Part shown: piece after piece, positions 8,592 to 16,490 of the stretch | Layout of the letters: the number at the start of each line of letters is the position of its first letter | Numbering within the stretch: position 1 is the stretch's first letter | DNA from: Mycolicibacterium hodleri | Lineage (GTDB): Bacteria > Actinomycetota > Actinomycetes > Mycobacteriales > Mycobacteriaceae | Direction: 5' to 3' | NCBI RefSeq assembly: GCF_025822245.1 | Contig: NZ_JACKTL010000063.1 | Location: forward strand, 1 to 41,734 | Length of the DNA stretch: 41,734 nucleotides | Position numbers and translations under genes: made by a program | Notes under the pieces: model-generated | Database searches by the model: none | What the model was told of the DNA's origin: nothing | Seen by the model: the letters and a program-made list of their open reading frames with translations, nothing else

Positions 8592-9926
8592 GTGTTTGGA
8601 CCTCCTGAAGTGATCACCGGACGTCTCATGTCCGGGGCCGGTGCTGCCCCGATGACCGCGGCATCAGCGGAATTCACCGCCGCAGCGGTCGCCTACGAGA
8701 TCTCCATCGACCGACTAACCGCCATGAGTGCCTACCTCTCCGCGTCCTGGCAAGGCCCCGCCGCCCAGATGATGCAGGCCACCCTGATGCGGTTCATCAT
8801 CATCTGCCGGCTCCTGCAGGCCCAGATCATCACCTCCGGCGCGCGCACCGCCGCCCAGGCCGCGTCTTTCGCCGAGGCCTACACGACGATGGCGCAGATG
8901 GCCGAGATCGTGGAGAACCGGGTCACCACCGCCACCCTGCACGCCACCAACTTCCTTGGGTTCAACACCATCCCCATCGGCATCAAAGAGGGCCAGTACC
9001 TCGAAATGTGGATGCGCGACGTCGCCGTGCAGACCAACTATCTCGCCCAGACCGTCGCCAACACCACGTTCGATCCGTTCGCCAAGCTGCCCCCGCTGTC
9101 GACGAACGTCAGTTTTCCGTCGGTGGTCAACCAGGCCATCGGCGCGGCGCTGGCAGCCACCGATCGTGTGCGCCTGCAGGCGGCCAAGGCCCAAAACACC
9201 GCCTCAATCCTCAAGAGCAAGCTGGGCATCGGGATGGCCCAGGCGGCCGGGATGGCGCAACGCGCCGCAGACGGCGCGCAGAAGGCCGAAGCCCAGGCCG
9301 CCGTGGCGCGGTTCCGTGAGGGCAACGCGCAGCGCCAGATGGAAAACCAGATGGCCCAGCAGCTGATCCAACAGATTCCGCAGCAGGCCGCCCAGGCCGG
9401 CCAGCAAGTCATGCAGGCCCCCCAGCAGGCGATGCAGCAGGCCCAGCAGCTCGGCCAGCAGTTCGGCTCCCAGATCAGCAACCTGATGAGTCAGGTGTCG
9501 CCCGAGCATCGCCTCGACAACCCCGGCTTCTTCGACACCCAGCCCTCCTCGTCAACGCTGGATCGCCTCGCCGGCAGCTCGGGCGGGGCCGGGCTGGCCT
9601 CGGCGATCCGGGTCCCGAATCTGGGCGGATTGTCCGGCGCCTCAACCGGATTCCGGTTCCCGGGCGGATGGGATGGCGCCATGCCGGGATCGGCGCCTCC
9701 GCAGGCGCCCGCGGCGCCGAGCGGTGCCCCCGCGGCCCGTCCCGGTGGATCGGGTATGCCGATGCACGGTGCGCGTCGTCGCGACGACGAGAAGCCCGCA
9801 ATCGTCAAACGTCCTGACACTGAACTCATTCCGATGTGGGGACACACCCCCGAGGATGAGGAAACGGTCTCTGCCGGCGCGCTGGTGGCCGAGCGGGAGG
9901 CCGATGACAAGAAGGAGGCCATCTGA
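8592..9926 (+). CDS. PPE-family secreted protein with Gln/Ala-rich tail
   Basis: The 444-residue protein begins VFGPPEVITG, which contains the PPE motif, and has the typical WxG turn (SWQGPAAQMM) near residue 52. The PPE domain covers about the first 180 residues and would pair with the preceding PE protein; its helical tip is normally bound by EspG. After it comes a Gln/Met/Ala-rich stretch (about 235-305, many QQ pairs such as QQIPQQAAQ), probably coiled coil, then a Gly/Ser/Pro-rich segment and a charged C-terminus. The length and general layout resemble PPE68 of ESX-1. The GTG start at 8592 has GGGAGGAAAG just upstream. Confidence 0.93.
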   Translation: MFGPPEVITGRLMSGAGAAPMTAASAEFTAAAVAYEISIDRLTAMSAYLSASWQGPAAQMMQATLMRFIIICRLLQAQIITSGARTAAQAASFAEAYTTMAQMAEIVENRVTTATLHATNFLGFNTIPIGIKEGQYLEMWMRDVAVQTNYLAQTVANTTFDPFAKLPPLSTNVSFPSVVNQAIGAALAATDRVRLQAAKAQNTASILKSKLGIGMAQAAGMAQRAADGAQKAEAQAAVARFREGNAQRQMENQMAQQLIQQIPQQAAQAGQQVMQAPQQAMQQAQQLGQQFGSQISNLMSQVSPEHRLDNPGFFDTQPSSSTLDRLAGSSGGAGLASAIRVPNLGGLSGASTGFRFPGGWDGAMPGSAPPQAPAAPSGAPAARPGGSGMPMHGARRRDDEKPAIVKRPDTELIPMWGHTPEDEETVSAGALVAEREADDKKEAI

Positions 9927-10040
9927 TGACCGGCCTTCCCACACACTTGCGCTCAAGGCTGTTCGGAGCGCGGCGCGCCACGGTGGCGTGTGAGTCCAGG
10001 AATGGCAGTTCCACCACCACCTACAGAAATGGAGAACCTC

Positions 10041-10370
10041 ATGGCCGGTAGTGGCTCACCGTTCAGCATGGACATGGCCGTTCAGGCCGCCCAGACAGCC
10101 AGCTTCCAGGGGCTTGTCGACTCGGCTCAGGCGAACAACAAGCAGATGATGGCCATCGCCGACAGCGCTCAGGGTGCCAACCGCGGCCAGATGTCGGCGT
10201 CGTTCCAGACCTGGATCGCCGACGTCCACCAGACCGCGGTCACCAACAACCAGGTGCTCGACTCGATCCGCGAGGCGCTGCAGTTCGGTATCGGCTCCAC
10301 CGACGCACAGGAAGCGTCCGCTGCGGGCGACTTCCAGCAGATCACCGGCGTCGTCAACCCGTTCCACTGA
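10041..10370 (+). CDS. esxB: EsxB/CFP-10-like WXG100 protein (first of pair)
   Basis: The product has 109 residues predicted to form two helices, the WXG100 plan. At the turn the W-x-G is replaced by N-R-G (ANRGQMSASF), with the spacing to the following Phe kept. WXG100 proteins are exported by ESX systems as heterodimers. The ATG at 10041 is chosen because GGAGA lies 5 bases upstream; ATG/GTG codons further up are in frame but add a Pro-rich stretch unlike the family. No C-terminal YxxxD/E is present, unlike CFP-10. The gene lies between PPE and a second esx-like gene, 48 bases before the latter. The assignment to EsxB rather than EsxA is by order only. Confidence 0.82.
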   Translation: MAGSGSPFSMDMAVQAAQTASFQGLVDSAQANNKQMMAIADSAQGANRGQMSASFQTWIADVHQTAVTNNQVLDSIREALQFGIGSTDAQEASAAGDFQQITGVVNPFH

Positions 10371-10418
10371 TCGTCCTCTGCCCAGCCTGAAACCCACTGA
10401 ACCTTAAGGAGATACGAA

Positions 10419-10721
10419 ATGCCTGCAGGAAGTCCTGACGACGTTTACTACAACTATCCGCTGATGGAGTCCATCGCGATGCAGATCCAGCAGTGCGGTA
10501 CCACCGCCCAGGGTCTGCTCGACGCCGGGATCGCCAACAAGCAGACCCTGCTGGGGAGCTTCACCGGTGACACCGCCATGGTGTTCGAGGAGAGCTTCAC
10601 CAAGTTCCAGCACGTCTGCCAGGACACCATCGAGGTCACCGGCCGCGGCGGCATCGCCTACAGCCGCGGCGCGTCGGAGATGGGAACCAACGAGATGAAC
10701 ATGAGCAAGCAGTTTCCCTGA
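10419..10721 (+). CDS. esxA: EsxA/ESAT-6-like WXG100 protein (second of pair)
   Basis: This 100-residue WXG100-like protein has the central turn as F-T-G (SFTGDTAMVF) instead of W-x-G. It contains two cysteines (C26, C67), which is unusual for the family. TAAGGAGATACGA gives a strong ribosome binding site before ATG 10419. It would form a heterodimer with the product of the preceding gene and be exported. A strong hairpin terminator begins 23 bases after its stop codon, so the pair is probably the distal end of a transcript. Confidence 0.82.
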   Translation: MPAGSPDDVYYNYPLMESIAMQIQQCGTTAQGLLDAGIANKQTLLGSFTGDTAMVFEESFTKFQHVCQDTIEVTGRGGIAYSRGASEMGTNEMNMSKQFP

Positions 10722-10744
10722 TCGGTCTGTCTTCGCCGCTTTCG

Positions 10745-10788
10745 GTAGGGCGCCTCGATTCCACCCACGAGTGGACGAGGCGCCCTAC
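10745..10788 (+). terminator. strong hairpin terminator after esxA
   Basis: GTAGGGCGCCTCG (10745-10757) and CGAGGCGCCCTAC (10776-10788) are perfect 13-base complementary arms. Inside, TCCAC/GTGGA forms a second stem, so almost the whole element folds. There is no T-run, which is common for mycobacterial terminators. It separates the highly expressed type of esx genes from espG and the machinery genes downstream. Confidence 0.85.
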
Positions 10789-10881
10789 TGCGTCTTGGAG
10801 GCCATGCGAATCACTGGGCAGCGATGAAAAGTGCTGTCCGACAGGCAAAATAGCTGCCATCCGCCGGTAGCATCGGCGGTT

Positions 10882-11736
10882 ATGGCACGCGACATCTTGG
10901 CCGCAGCGCACCTAAGCGTGGATTCTGCGTTGTTCATCAAACGGCTGATGGACATTGACAGCTTGCCGCCGGTGCTGGCACTGATGAACAACGTCTACTA
11001 CCCCGAAGACCAGGCGCGCGTCGACGACGAAACCGTTCCCCTGCTCGTCAACTCGGGGCTGATCGATCTCGACGCCAACGTCGACCCCACCTTGGCGTCC
11101 TGGATGCGGGTGCTGGAGCGCCCCGACATCGAGGTCACGCTGCGGGGGATGCAAGAAGACCGCATGCGGCGTGCCGTTGTCGCGCGCCGCGGCGACACCC
11201 ACGTCATGGCGCTGCGCCGCAACGACGAACTGGTCCTGCAAGCGGTGTGGTCGACCACGAACTCTCTCGACGACGTGGTGTCCACCCCGATCTGGTCGGC
11301 GATGCGTGAGTCCGCTGAAGTGCTGGCGCCCCTGCCGGCGCAGTTCGAGCCGGTGACGCTGCCCCTGGATCAAGTCGCGGAACTGTCGGCGTCATCGACC
11401 CCCGGAGACATGCTGCGCACGCTGCGCGGGGAACTCGGCGTCGACGTGCAGACCGCCAAAATCCTCAACGAAGTGTCCTCCTACACCGGGCAGCGCTGCG
11501 AGATCGTCATGCGCGAGAACCGCGGTATCCAGACCGTCGACACCAAAGCTGCGGTGGGGGTGGCCGACACCTCGTTCGGGCGGGTGGTGTCCGCGGTGGG
11601 CGGACATGGCTCACGTTCCCGCCTGTGGGTGACTTTCGGTCCCGGGACCTACGCCCGATTCCGGGCGGCCATGGCTGATCTGGTGCAGTTGACCCCCAGC
11701 CGGGACTGGTTCGCTGCCCGCGGTGACCAGAGGTGA
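10882..11736 (+). CDS. espG: EspG, PE/PPE-specific chaperone
   Basis: The 284-residue protein matches EspG in length (about 275-300), in position between esxA and espI/eccD, and in overall character: mixed alpha/beta with a C-terminal segment FGPGTYARFRAAMADLVQLTP. EspG proteins bind the hydrophobic tip of the PPE helix in the cytosol and keep PE/PPE pairs soluble for EccA/EccC. The ATG at 10882 (MARDILAAAHLSV) is preferred over an in-frame upstream codon, though no strong Shine-Dalgarno is seen. The gene follows the esxA terminator, so it needs its own promoter between about 10790 and 10880. Confidence 0.82.
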   Translation: MARDILAAAHLSVDSALFIKRLMDIDSLPPVLALMNNVYYPEDQARVDDETVPLLVNSGLIDLDANVDPTLASWMRVLERPDIEVTLRGMQEDRMRRAVVARRGDTHVMALRRNDELVLQAVWSTTNSLDDVVSTPIWSAMRESAEVLAPLPAQFEPVTLPLDQVAELSASSTPGDMLRTLRGELGVDVQTAKILNEVSSYTGQRCEIVMRENRGIQTVDTKAAVGVADTSFGRVVSAVGGHGSRSRLWVTFGPGTYARFRAAMADLVQLTPSRDWFAARGDQR

Positions 11737-11919
11737 CAGGCCGGTGCATCGGTGCAGGAAAATGGGCCCTCTTCGGCCCCGAGTTCGACCAATTTGGTGC
11801 GCTAGTGTGCTGGTGAACGCTGGGACAATGGCCTCGGGGCAAACCCAGGGCGACAGCAGTCAAGCGACCGGAACACTGCCCGGTCACGCCGTCAGATTTT
11901 GCGGGGAGAGGTGAGCCGA

Positions 11920-13482
11920 ATGGCCGAAAATGTGGAAACCGGTAACGGCCGGCACTGGTCGGAGCCGGAGAGTTCTGCAGAGCCTGCGCAGTCCACACCA
12001 TCAGAACTCGAGGCCAAGCCCGAGGATCTGCCCGGGCCCCCGCCCACGACGATCGCGCCCTCGGGCGCCGGGGACTGGGGCGCCCGGCCCAGCGTTCCGC
12101 CGGCACCTCCGGCCGCACCGGCACCCGCCGGTGACCGCAGCTTCGGCGGCGACGGTGGCTCCACGACGCCCTACCCCAAGCAGCAGCAGCCCCCGTGGGG
12201 TGCGCCGGCGGCCCGTCCGGCCAACGGGTCACCGCAGCAGTCCGATCAGCGTTTCACCAACAGCGGCCAGCAGTGGGGTGCCTCCCCGGGACAACCCTGG
12301 GGGCAGCCCTCCGCGGCCCCGCAGGGCCAGCACTCGGGTCCGCAGATGGCCCCGCGGCGCCCGCAGCCGCAGACGCAACCCGAGCAGTATCAGCGGCCCG
12401 ACGTGACCCAGCAGATCCCCGTCACCCCCGACGTCGACCGGGTGCGCCAGGCGGTGCCCGATCGGCAAGCCGCGACGGGACGTGGCGTCGAAGCAGATCA
12501 GTACCGCCGCCCCAGCGCGCCGATCCAGGCGGCCTCGGCTGGCATCCGCCAGGACCTGATCCAGACCGCCAACGAGGACCGCGCGCCGGTGGCCAACACC
12601 GGTTGGCGCGGGGCGATGAACAAGAGCGGGTTCAAGCTCAAGCCCGGCAAGAAGGAAAGCCGCCGCCGAGAGGTCTACAAGCGCATCCGCGCACCCAAGG
12701 ACACGATGTACGCCATCACCGTCCTCACCCTCAAGGGCGGGGCCGGGAAGACCACGGTGACCGCGACGCTGGGGCAGGTGTTCTCCTCGATCCGCGCCGA
12801 TGGAGTCATCGCCGTCGATGCCGACCCTGATGCTGGTGACCTGCCGCTGCGGACCGCGGTGCACCCGCACAACCTGTCGATGATGGAGATGCTCGACACC
12901 GAATCCGACGATCTGCGTCAGCACGACCAGGTGCAGCGGTTCCTGTCGACGACCGACACAGACCTGCACGTGCTGGCCAATGGGTGGCGGCCTGACGGCG
13001 AGCGTGTGCTCGTCCCCGAAGACATCCGCGACGTCTACGAGATCGCCTCGCACTACTACAGCATGCTGCTGTGGGATGGCGATAAAGCACTCAATTCGCA
13101 TGTGGTGCGCGAGATGCTCGACAAGTCCAATGCCCTTGTGCTGCTTGTGGAAGCGTCAAACCCGGGTGCATTCAAGGCCGGTCAGGCCATCGACTGGCTG
13201 CGCAACCACGGCTACGAGGGCCTGTTGGCCCGCACGGTGCTGGTGGTCAACGAGACCACGGCCAACACCCGGCTCGACATGAAGGCGCTGACCACAGTGC
13301 TGGCTCGCCAGCAGCTGAAGCTGCACCACATCCCGTTCGATGCGCACCTCGACGAGGGTCTCAGCGTCGACCTGGACAAGCTCAGGAAGAAGACTCGGCA
13401 GGCCTTCGAGAACCTGGCAGCGATGCTGGCCGACGACTTCTCCGTGCCCCAGCCGCCGGCTCCGGTAGCCGCAGCGAGCTAA
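11920..13482 (+). CDS. espI: EspI-like protein: Pro/Gln-rich N-terminus plus ParA/MinD-like ATPase
   Basis: The 520-residue protein has a long disordered Pro/Gln/Ala-rich N-terminal region (about 1-245) followed by a P-loop ATPase of the ParA/MinD class with LKGGAGKTT at about 271-279. This is the layout of EspI of ESX-1 (Rv3876) and its paralogues next to eccD. EspI is reported to reduce ESX-1 activity when ATP is low. The ATG at 11920 follows GGGGAGAGG; GTG 11911 is an alternative. About 180 bases without a gene precede it, so it may have its own promoter. Its stop lies 18 bases before eccD. It should not be taken for the plasmid's ParA, which is at 19205. Confidence 0.85.
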   Translation: MAENVETGNGRHWSEPESSAEPAQSTPSELEAKPEDLPGPPPTTIAPSGAGDWGARPSVPPAPPAAPAPAGDRSFGGDGGSTTPYPKQQQPPWGAPAARPANGSPQQSDQRFTNSGQQWGASPGQPWGQPSAAPQGQHSGPQMAPRRPQPQTQPEQYQRPDVTQQIPVTPDVDRVRQAVPDRQAATGRGVEADQYRRPSAPIQAASAGIRQDLIQTANEDRAPVANTGWRGAMNKSGFKLKPGKKESRRREVYKRIRAPKDTMYAITVLTLKGGAGKTTVTATLGQVFSSIRADGVIAVDADPDAGDLPLRTAVHPHNLSMMEMLDTESDDLRQHDQVQRFLSTTDTDLHVLANGWRPDGERVLVPEDIRDVYEIASHYYSMLLWDGDKALNSHVVREMLDKSNALVLLVEASNPGAFKAGQAIDWLRNHGYEGLLARTVLVVNETTANTRLDMKALTTVLARQQLKLHHIPFDAHLDEGLSVDLDKLRKKTRQAFENLAAMLADDFSVPQPPAPVAAAS

Positions 13483-13500
13483 CGCCAAGGGAGGCAACGT

Positions 13501-15060
13501 ATGTCAGTCGTCTTGCCGGTCGAGTCCCTGCCCGCCGATCCCGGTAGGCAGCCCGAGACCACGGGCACAGCAGTTCAAGCGGTCCCCGAGCAGATCCGCG
13601 TCGCCATCCACGTCGGCAACTACAACGTCGACACGTCGCTGGCCGCGCACGCGCCGCTGTCGATCGTCATGGAGGGGCTGGTGCCCTTCCTGGCGGAGAC
13701 GCTGCGCAACGAAGGGCTCAACGTCGACTTCACCACTACCGGGGTCTACACCCTGGCCGTCGAAGGCGGCATGCCGTTCGCGCGCACGCTGTCGCTGGCA
13801 GAGGCCGGCGTCCTCGACGGCGCGCGCCTGCTGCTGCGCGAGGTGCACTCCAACGAGGTCTTCAAACCGATCATCGAGGACGGCAGCGACGCCCTGGCGG
13901 AATTCAATGCCGTCAAGTTCGCGTCCTTCACCGCCGACACCGCCCGCACCCTCGGGCTGATCGCCATCGTCGGTGGCGCAGCCCTAACCGCCGCACTGAC
14001 GATCGCGGCGTGGTGGTCTACCCCGTCGAGCCTCTGGTGGGCGCCACCGGCCGGGGTGCTGACACTGCTGGCGATTATCGGAGCCATCGTGGCGTCGCGC
14101 CGCTCGATCCGGCAGGTGTCCTACGCCGCCGGCATCGCCGCGGTCCCGCTGGCGTTCGCCCTGGGATGGGTGGCGGTGCCGGCGTACGAGAACACGCCTG
14201 GCCACTGGACAGCGGCCAACGTCTTCGCCGCGGCCTTCGCGACCGCAGCGGTATCCCTGATCGTGTTGTGGCTGACCGGAATTGGCATCAGCGTGCACAC
14301 CACGGTGGTCACGATGGCGGTGATCGGCGCGGCCGCCGCCGGGGTGCGCACCTACACCGGCTTCGACATGCGCCAGATCGGCACGGTCGCCGTCGTCGTC
14401 GGCATGATCCTGGTAGCCATGGCGCCGGGTCTGGCCCTGTCCCTTGCCGGGGTCAAACCCCCGAGCCTGCCGGTGCCCGGTGAGGACATCGACCGCACCG
14501 AACTCGACGAAGCCGCGATGGTCGTCGAGGTGTTCGACGACGGCAACGATGTGCGCACCGTGGCGCTCTCGGAGGACGAGGACGCCCAACTCGAACGCCA
14601 GTCGCGCGTTGCGAACAAGTACCTCACCGGCTTGTTCCTCGCCGCGGTGACCACCATCGTGGCTGGAGCGATTGTGGCCACCGAGCCTGCGACGCACTAC
14701 TTCTGGGGTGAAGTCGCGGTCGCCATCCTGTCGATCCTGGTCCTGGTCTTGCGTGGTCGCTCACTGCCCGATCGGGTCCACGCCGTGACGTTCTTCGTGG
14801 GCGCGTTCGTGTTGCTCGTCGGCTTCACCCTCACCGTGATCACCGGGACCTCCACTGCGGTCGCCGAGATCAGTGTTCTCGGCGGGGTCGCGCTGGTGAC
14901 GGTCCTGGCCGCGCTCGCCGGGATGATGCTGCCCGGGCGGATCAAGTCGCCGATCCCGCTGCGGCGCATCGAGTATCTGGAGTTCTTCGCGAACTTCGCG
15001 GTGGCGATGCTGGCGTTCTGGATTGTCGGAGCCTTCAACTTCTTCCGGAACCTGCTATGA
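13501..15060 (+). CDS. eccD: EccD, ESX polytopic membrane channel component
   Basis: The 519-residue protein has an N-terminal ubiquitin-like domain (about 25-120, IRVAIHVGNYNVDTSLAAHA) and then about eleven hydrophobic helices from about residue 140 to the C-terminus, the EccD plan. EccD dimers form a ring-like cavity in the inner-membrane ESX complex. The ATG at 13501 has GGGAGGCAAC upstream. The last codon and stop overlap the mycP start as ATGA (15057-15060), so the two are translationally coupled. Confidence 0.95.
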   Translation: MSVVLPVESLPADPGRQPETTGTAVQAVPEQIRVAIHVGNYNVDTSLAAHAPLSIVMEGLVPFLAETLRNEGLNVDFTTTGVYTLAVEGGMPFARTLSLAEAGVLDGARLLLREVHSNEVFKPIIEDGSDALAEFNAVKFASFTADTARTLGLIAIVGGAALTAALTIAAWWSTPSSLWWAPPAGVLTLLAIIGAIVASRRSIRQVSYAAGIAAVPLAFALGWVAVPAYENTPGHWTAANVFAAAFATAAVSLIVLWLTGIGISVHTTVVTMAVIGAAAAGVRTYTGFDMRQIGTVAVVVGMILVAMAPGLALSLAGVKPPSLPVPGEDIDRTELDEAAMVVEVFDDGNDVRTVALSEDEDAQLERQSRVANKYLTGLFLAAVTTIVAGAIVATEPATHYFWGEVAVAILSILVLVLRGRSLPDRVHAVTFFVGAFVLLVGFTLTVITGTSTAVAEISVLGGVALVTVLAALAGMMLPGRIKSPIPLRRIEYLEFFANFAVAMLAFWIVGAFNFFRNLL

Positions 15061-16490
15061 CTGTGCGCCCGATGCTGCTTGCTGCGCGGACGGCGGCCGT
15101 CCTGACGGCAGTCACCTCGTTGGTCGCGGTCGCGCCGCTGGGAACCGCCGGCGCGGTCACCCCGCCCAACCCGGATGTTGCCGCCGCCCCGCCGGACGGC
15201 CCGCCAGGACCCGAAGGGCCCATGCGCAAGAACGGCGCATGCGTCGTCGGGGGTGTGCTGCCGAACTCCGATCTGGCCAAGACGCCGCCACCGTTGACCG
15301 CACTGCAGATCGAGCAGGCCCATAAGTTCTCCACCGGCGCCGGAGTGATCGTGGCGGTCATCGACACCGGTGTGCGGCCCCAGCCGCGGCTGCCCGGCAT
15401 GATCGCCGGCGGCGACTACGTGGACCCCGCCTCCGGCGCGAACGGATTTGAGGACTGCGAGGGACACGGCACGATCGTGGCCGGCATCATCGGTGCAGCG
15501 CCAGCGCCCACCGACGGACTGATCGGTGTCGCACCCAACGCCCAGATCCTGGCGATCCGACAGACGTCGTTGGCCTACATGCCCGAGAACCAGTCCTCAA
15601 ACCCCGACGACCCCAACCAATCTCGCACCGCCGGAGACATCCGAACCCTGGCCCGGGCCATCGTGCACGCCGCCAACATGGGTGCGCGGGTCATCAACAT
15701 CTCCGTGGTGTCGTGCGTGAAGGTGACCACCCCCATCGACCAGGCGATGCTCGGAGGCGCGCTCAAGTACGCCACCGAGGTAAAAGACGCACTCGTCGTC
15801 GCCGCCGCCGGCAACGTCAACTCCGCGGTCGACAGCGGGGCGGGCAACCAGAACTGCAAGAGCAACCCCGACGCCGACCCGACCCGCCCCGACGACCCCC
15901 GCAACTGGGGTGGGGTCACCGTGGTGTCCACCCCCTCCTGGTTCGACGACCTGGTGCTCTCGGTCGGGTTCGTCTCGCCTGAGGGCGCACGCGCCGAGAA
16001 CACCATGTCCGGGCCGTGGGTCGACGTGGCTGCTCCCGGATCGGGCATCGTGTCGCTGTCGTCGAGCGGCGAAGGTGTGATCAACGGTGTCCCCGGCGAG
16101 GAAGCCGGGCTCGTGCCGATCGCGGGCACGTCGTTCGCGGCGGCCTACGTCTCCGGGACCGCAGCACTACTGCGCTCACGTTTCCCGCAGATGTCCGCCC
16201 GCGAGGTGGCCACGCGCATCATCACCACCGCCCACGCGCCGGCACGCGGGGTGGACAACGCCGTGGGCCGAGGTCTGATCGACCCGGTGGCGGCGCTGAC
16301 CTACGACATCCCGGTCGACGGGGCCCCGGAGGTGACCGTGCAGGCCGCAGAGCTGTCACTGCCGGCGCCGCCGCCTCCGCCGGACTCCGCGCCGAAGTGG
16401 ACCGCGGCGATCGTGATCGGGGCGCTCTCCGCTCTGGTCGTTGCCGTGCTGATCGTCGTCGCCGCGACCGGCGTGCGAAGGAGGCAGTGA
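15057..16490 (+). CDS. mycP: MycP, mycosin subtilisin-like protease of the ESX locus
   Basis: The 477-residue protein has an N-terminal hydrophobic signal (MLLAARTAAVLTAVTSLVAV), a subtilase domain with the catalytic triad D103 (AVIDTGV), H137 (GHGTIVAG) and S359 (GTSFAAAYVSG), a Pro-rich linker and a C-terminal transmembrane helix (VIGALSALVVAVLIVVAATG) ending in RRRQ. This is the mycosin plan: the protease faces the periplasm, is anchored by its tail and stabilises the ESX membrane complex. Cysteines in the N-terminal extension (ACVVG) and near the active site (EDCEGHG) fit known mycosin disulfides. The start overlaps the eccD stop and the stop overlaps the eccE start. Confidence 0.96.
   Translation: MTVRPMLLAARTAAVLTAVTSLVAVAPLGTAGAVTPPNPDVAAAPPDGPPGPEGPMRKNGACVVGGVLPNSDLAKTPPPLTALQIEQAHKFSTGAGVIVAVIDTGVRPQPRLPGMIAGGDYVDPASGANGFEDCEGHGTIVAGIIGAAPAPTDGLIGVAPNAQILAIRQTSLAYMPENQSSNPDDPNQSRTAGDIRTLARAIVHAANMGARVINISVVSCVKVTTPIDQAMLGGALKYATEVKDALVVAAAGNVNSAVDSGAGNQNCKSNPDADPTRPDDPRNWGGVTVVSTPSWFDDLVLSVGFVSPEGARAENTMSGPWVDVAAPGSGIVSLSSSGEGVINGVPGEEAGLVPIAGTSFAAAYVSGTAALLRSRFPQMSAREVATRIITTAHAPARGVDNAVGRGLIDPVAALTYDIPVDGAPEVTVQAAELSLPAPPPPPDSAPKWTAAIVIGALSALVVAVLIVVAATGVRRRQ

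Noticed and set aside
9975..9987. Palindrome CGCCACgGTGGCG between PPE and esxB as a terminator
   Set aside because: The arms are only 6 bp with a single-base centre that cannot form a loop without opening pairs; too weak to call.
16016..16489. Upstream in-frame extension of eccE
   Set aside because: It lies wholly over mycP in another frame, gives an Arg/His-rich non-EccE sequence, and the ATG at 16490 has a good ribosome binding site and stop-start overlap.
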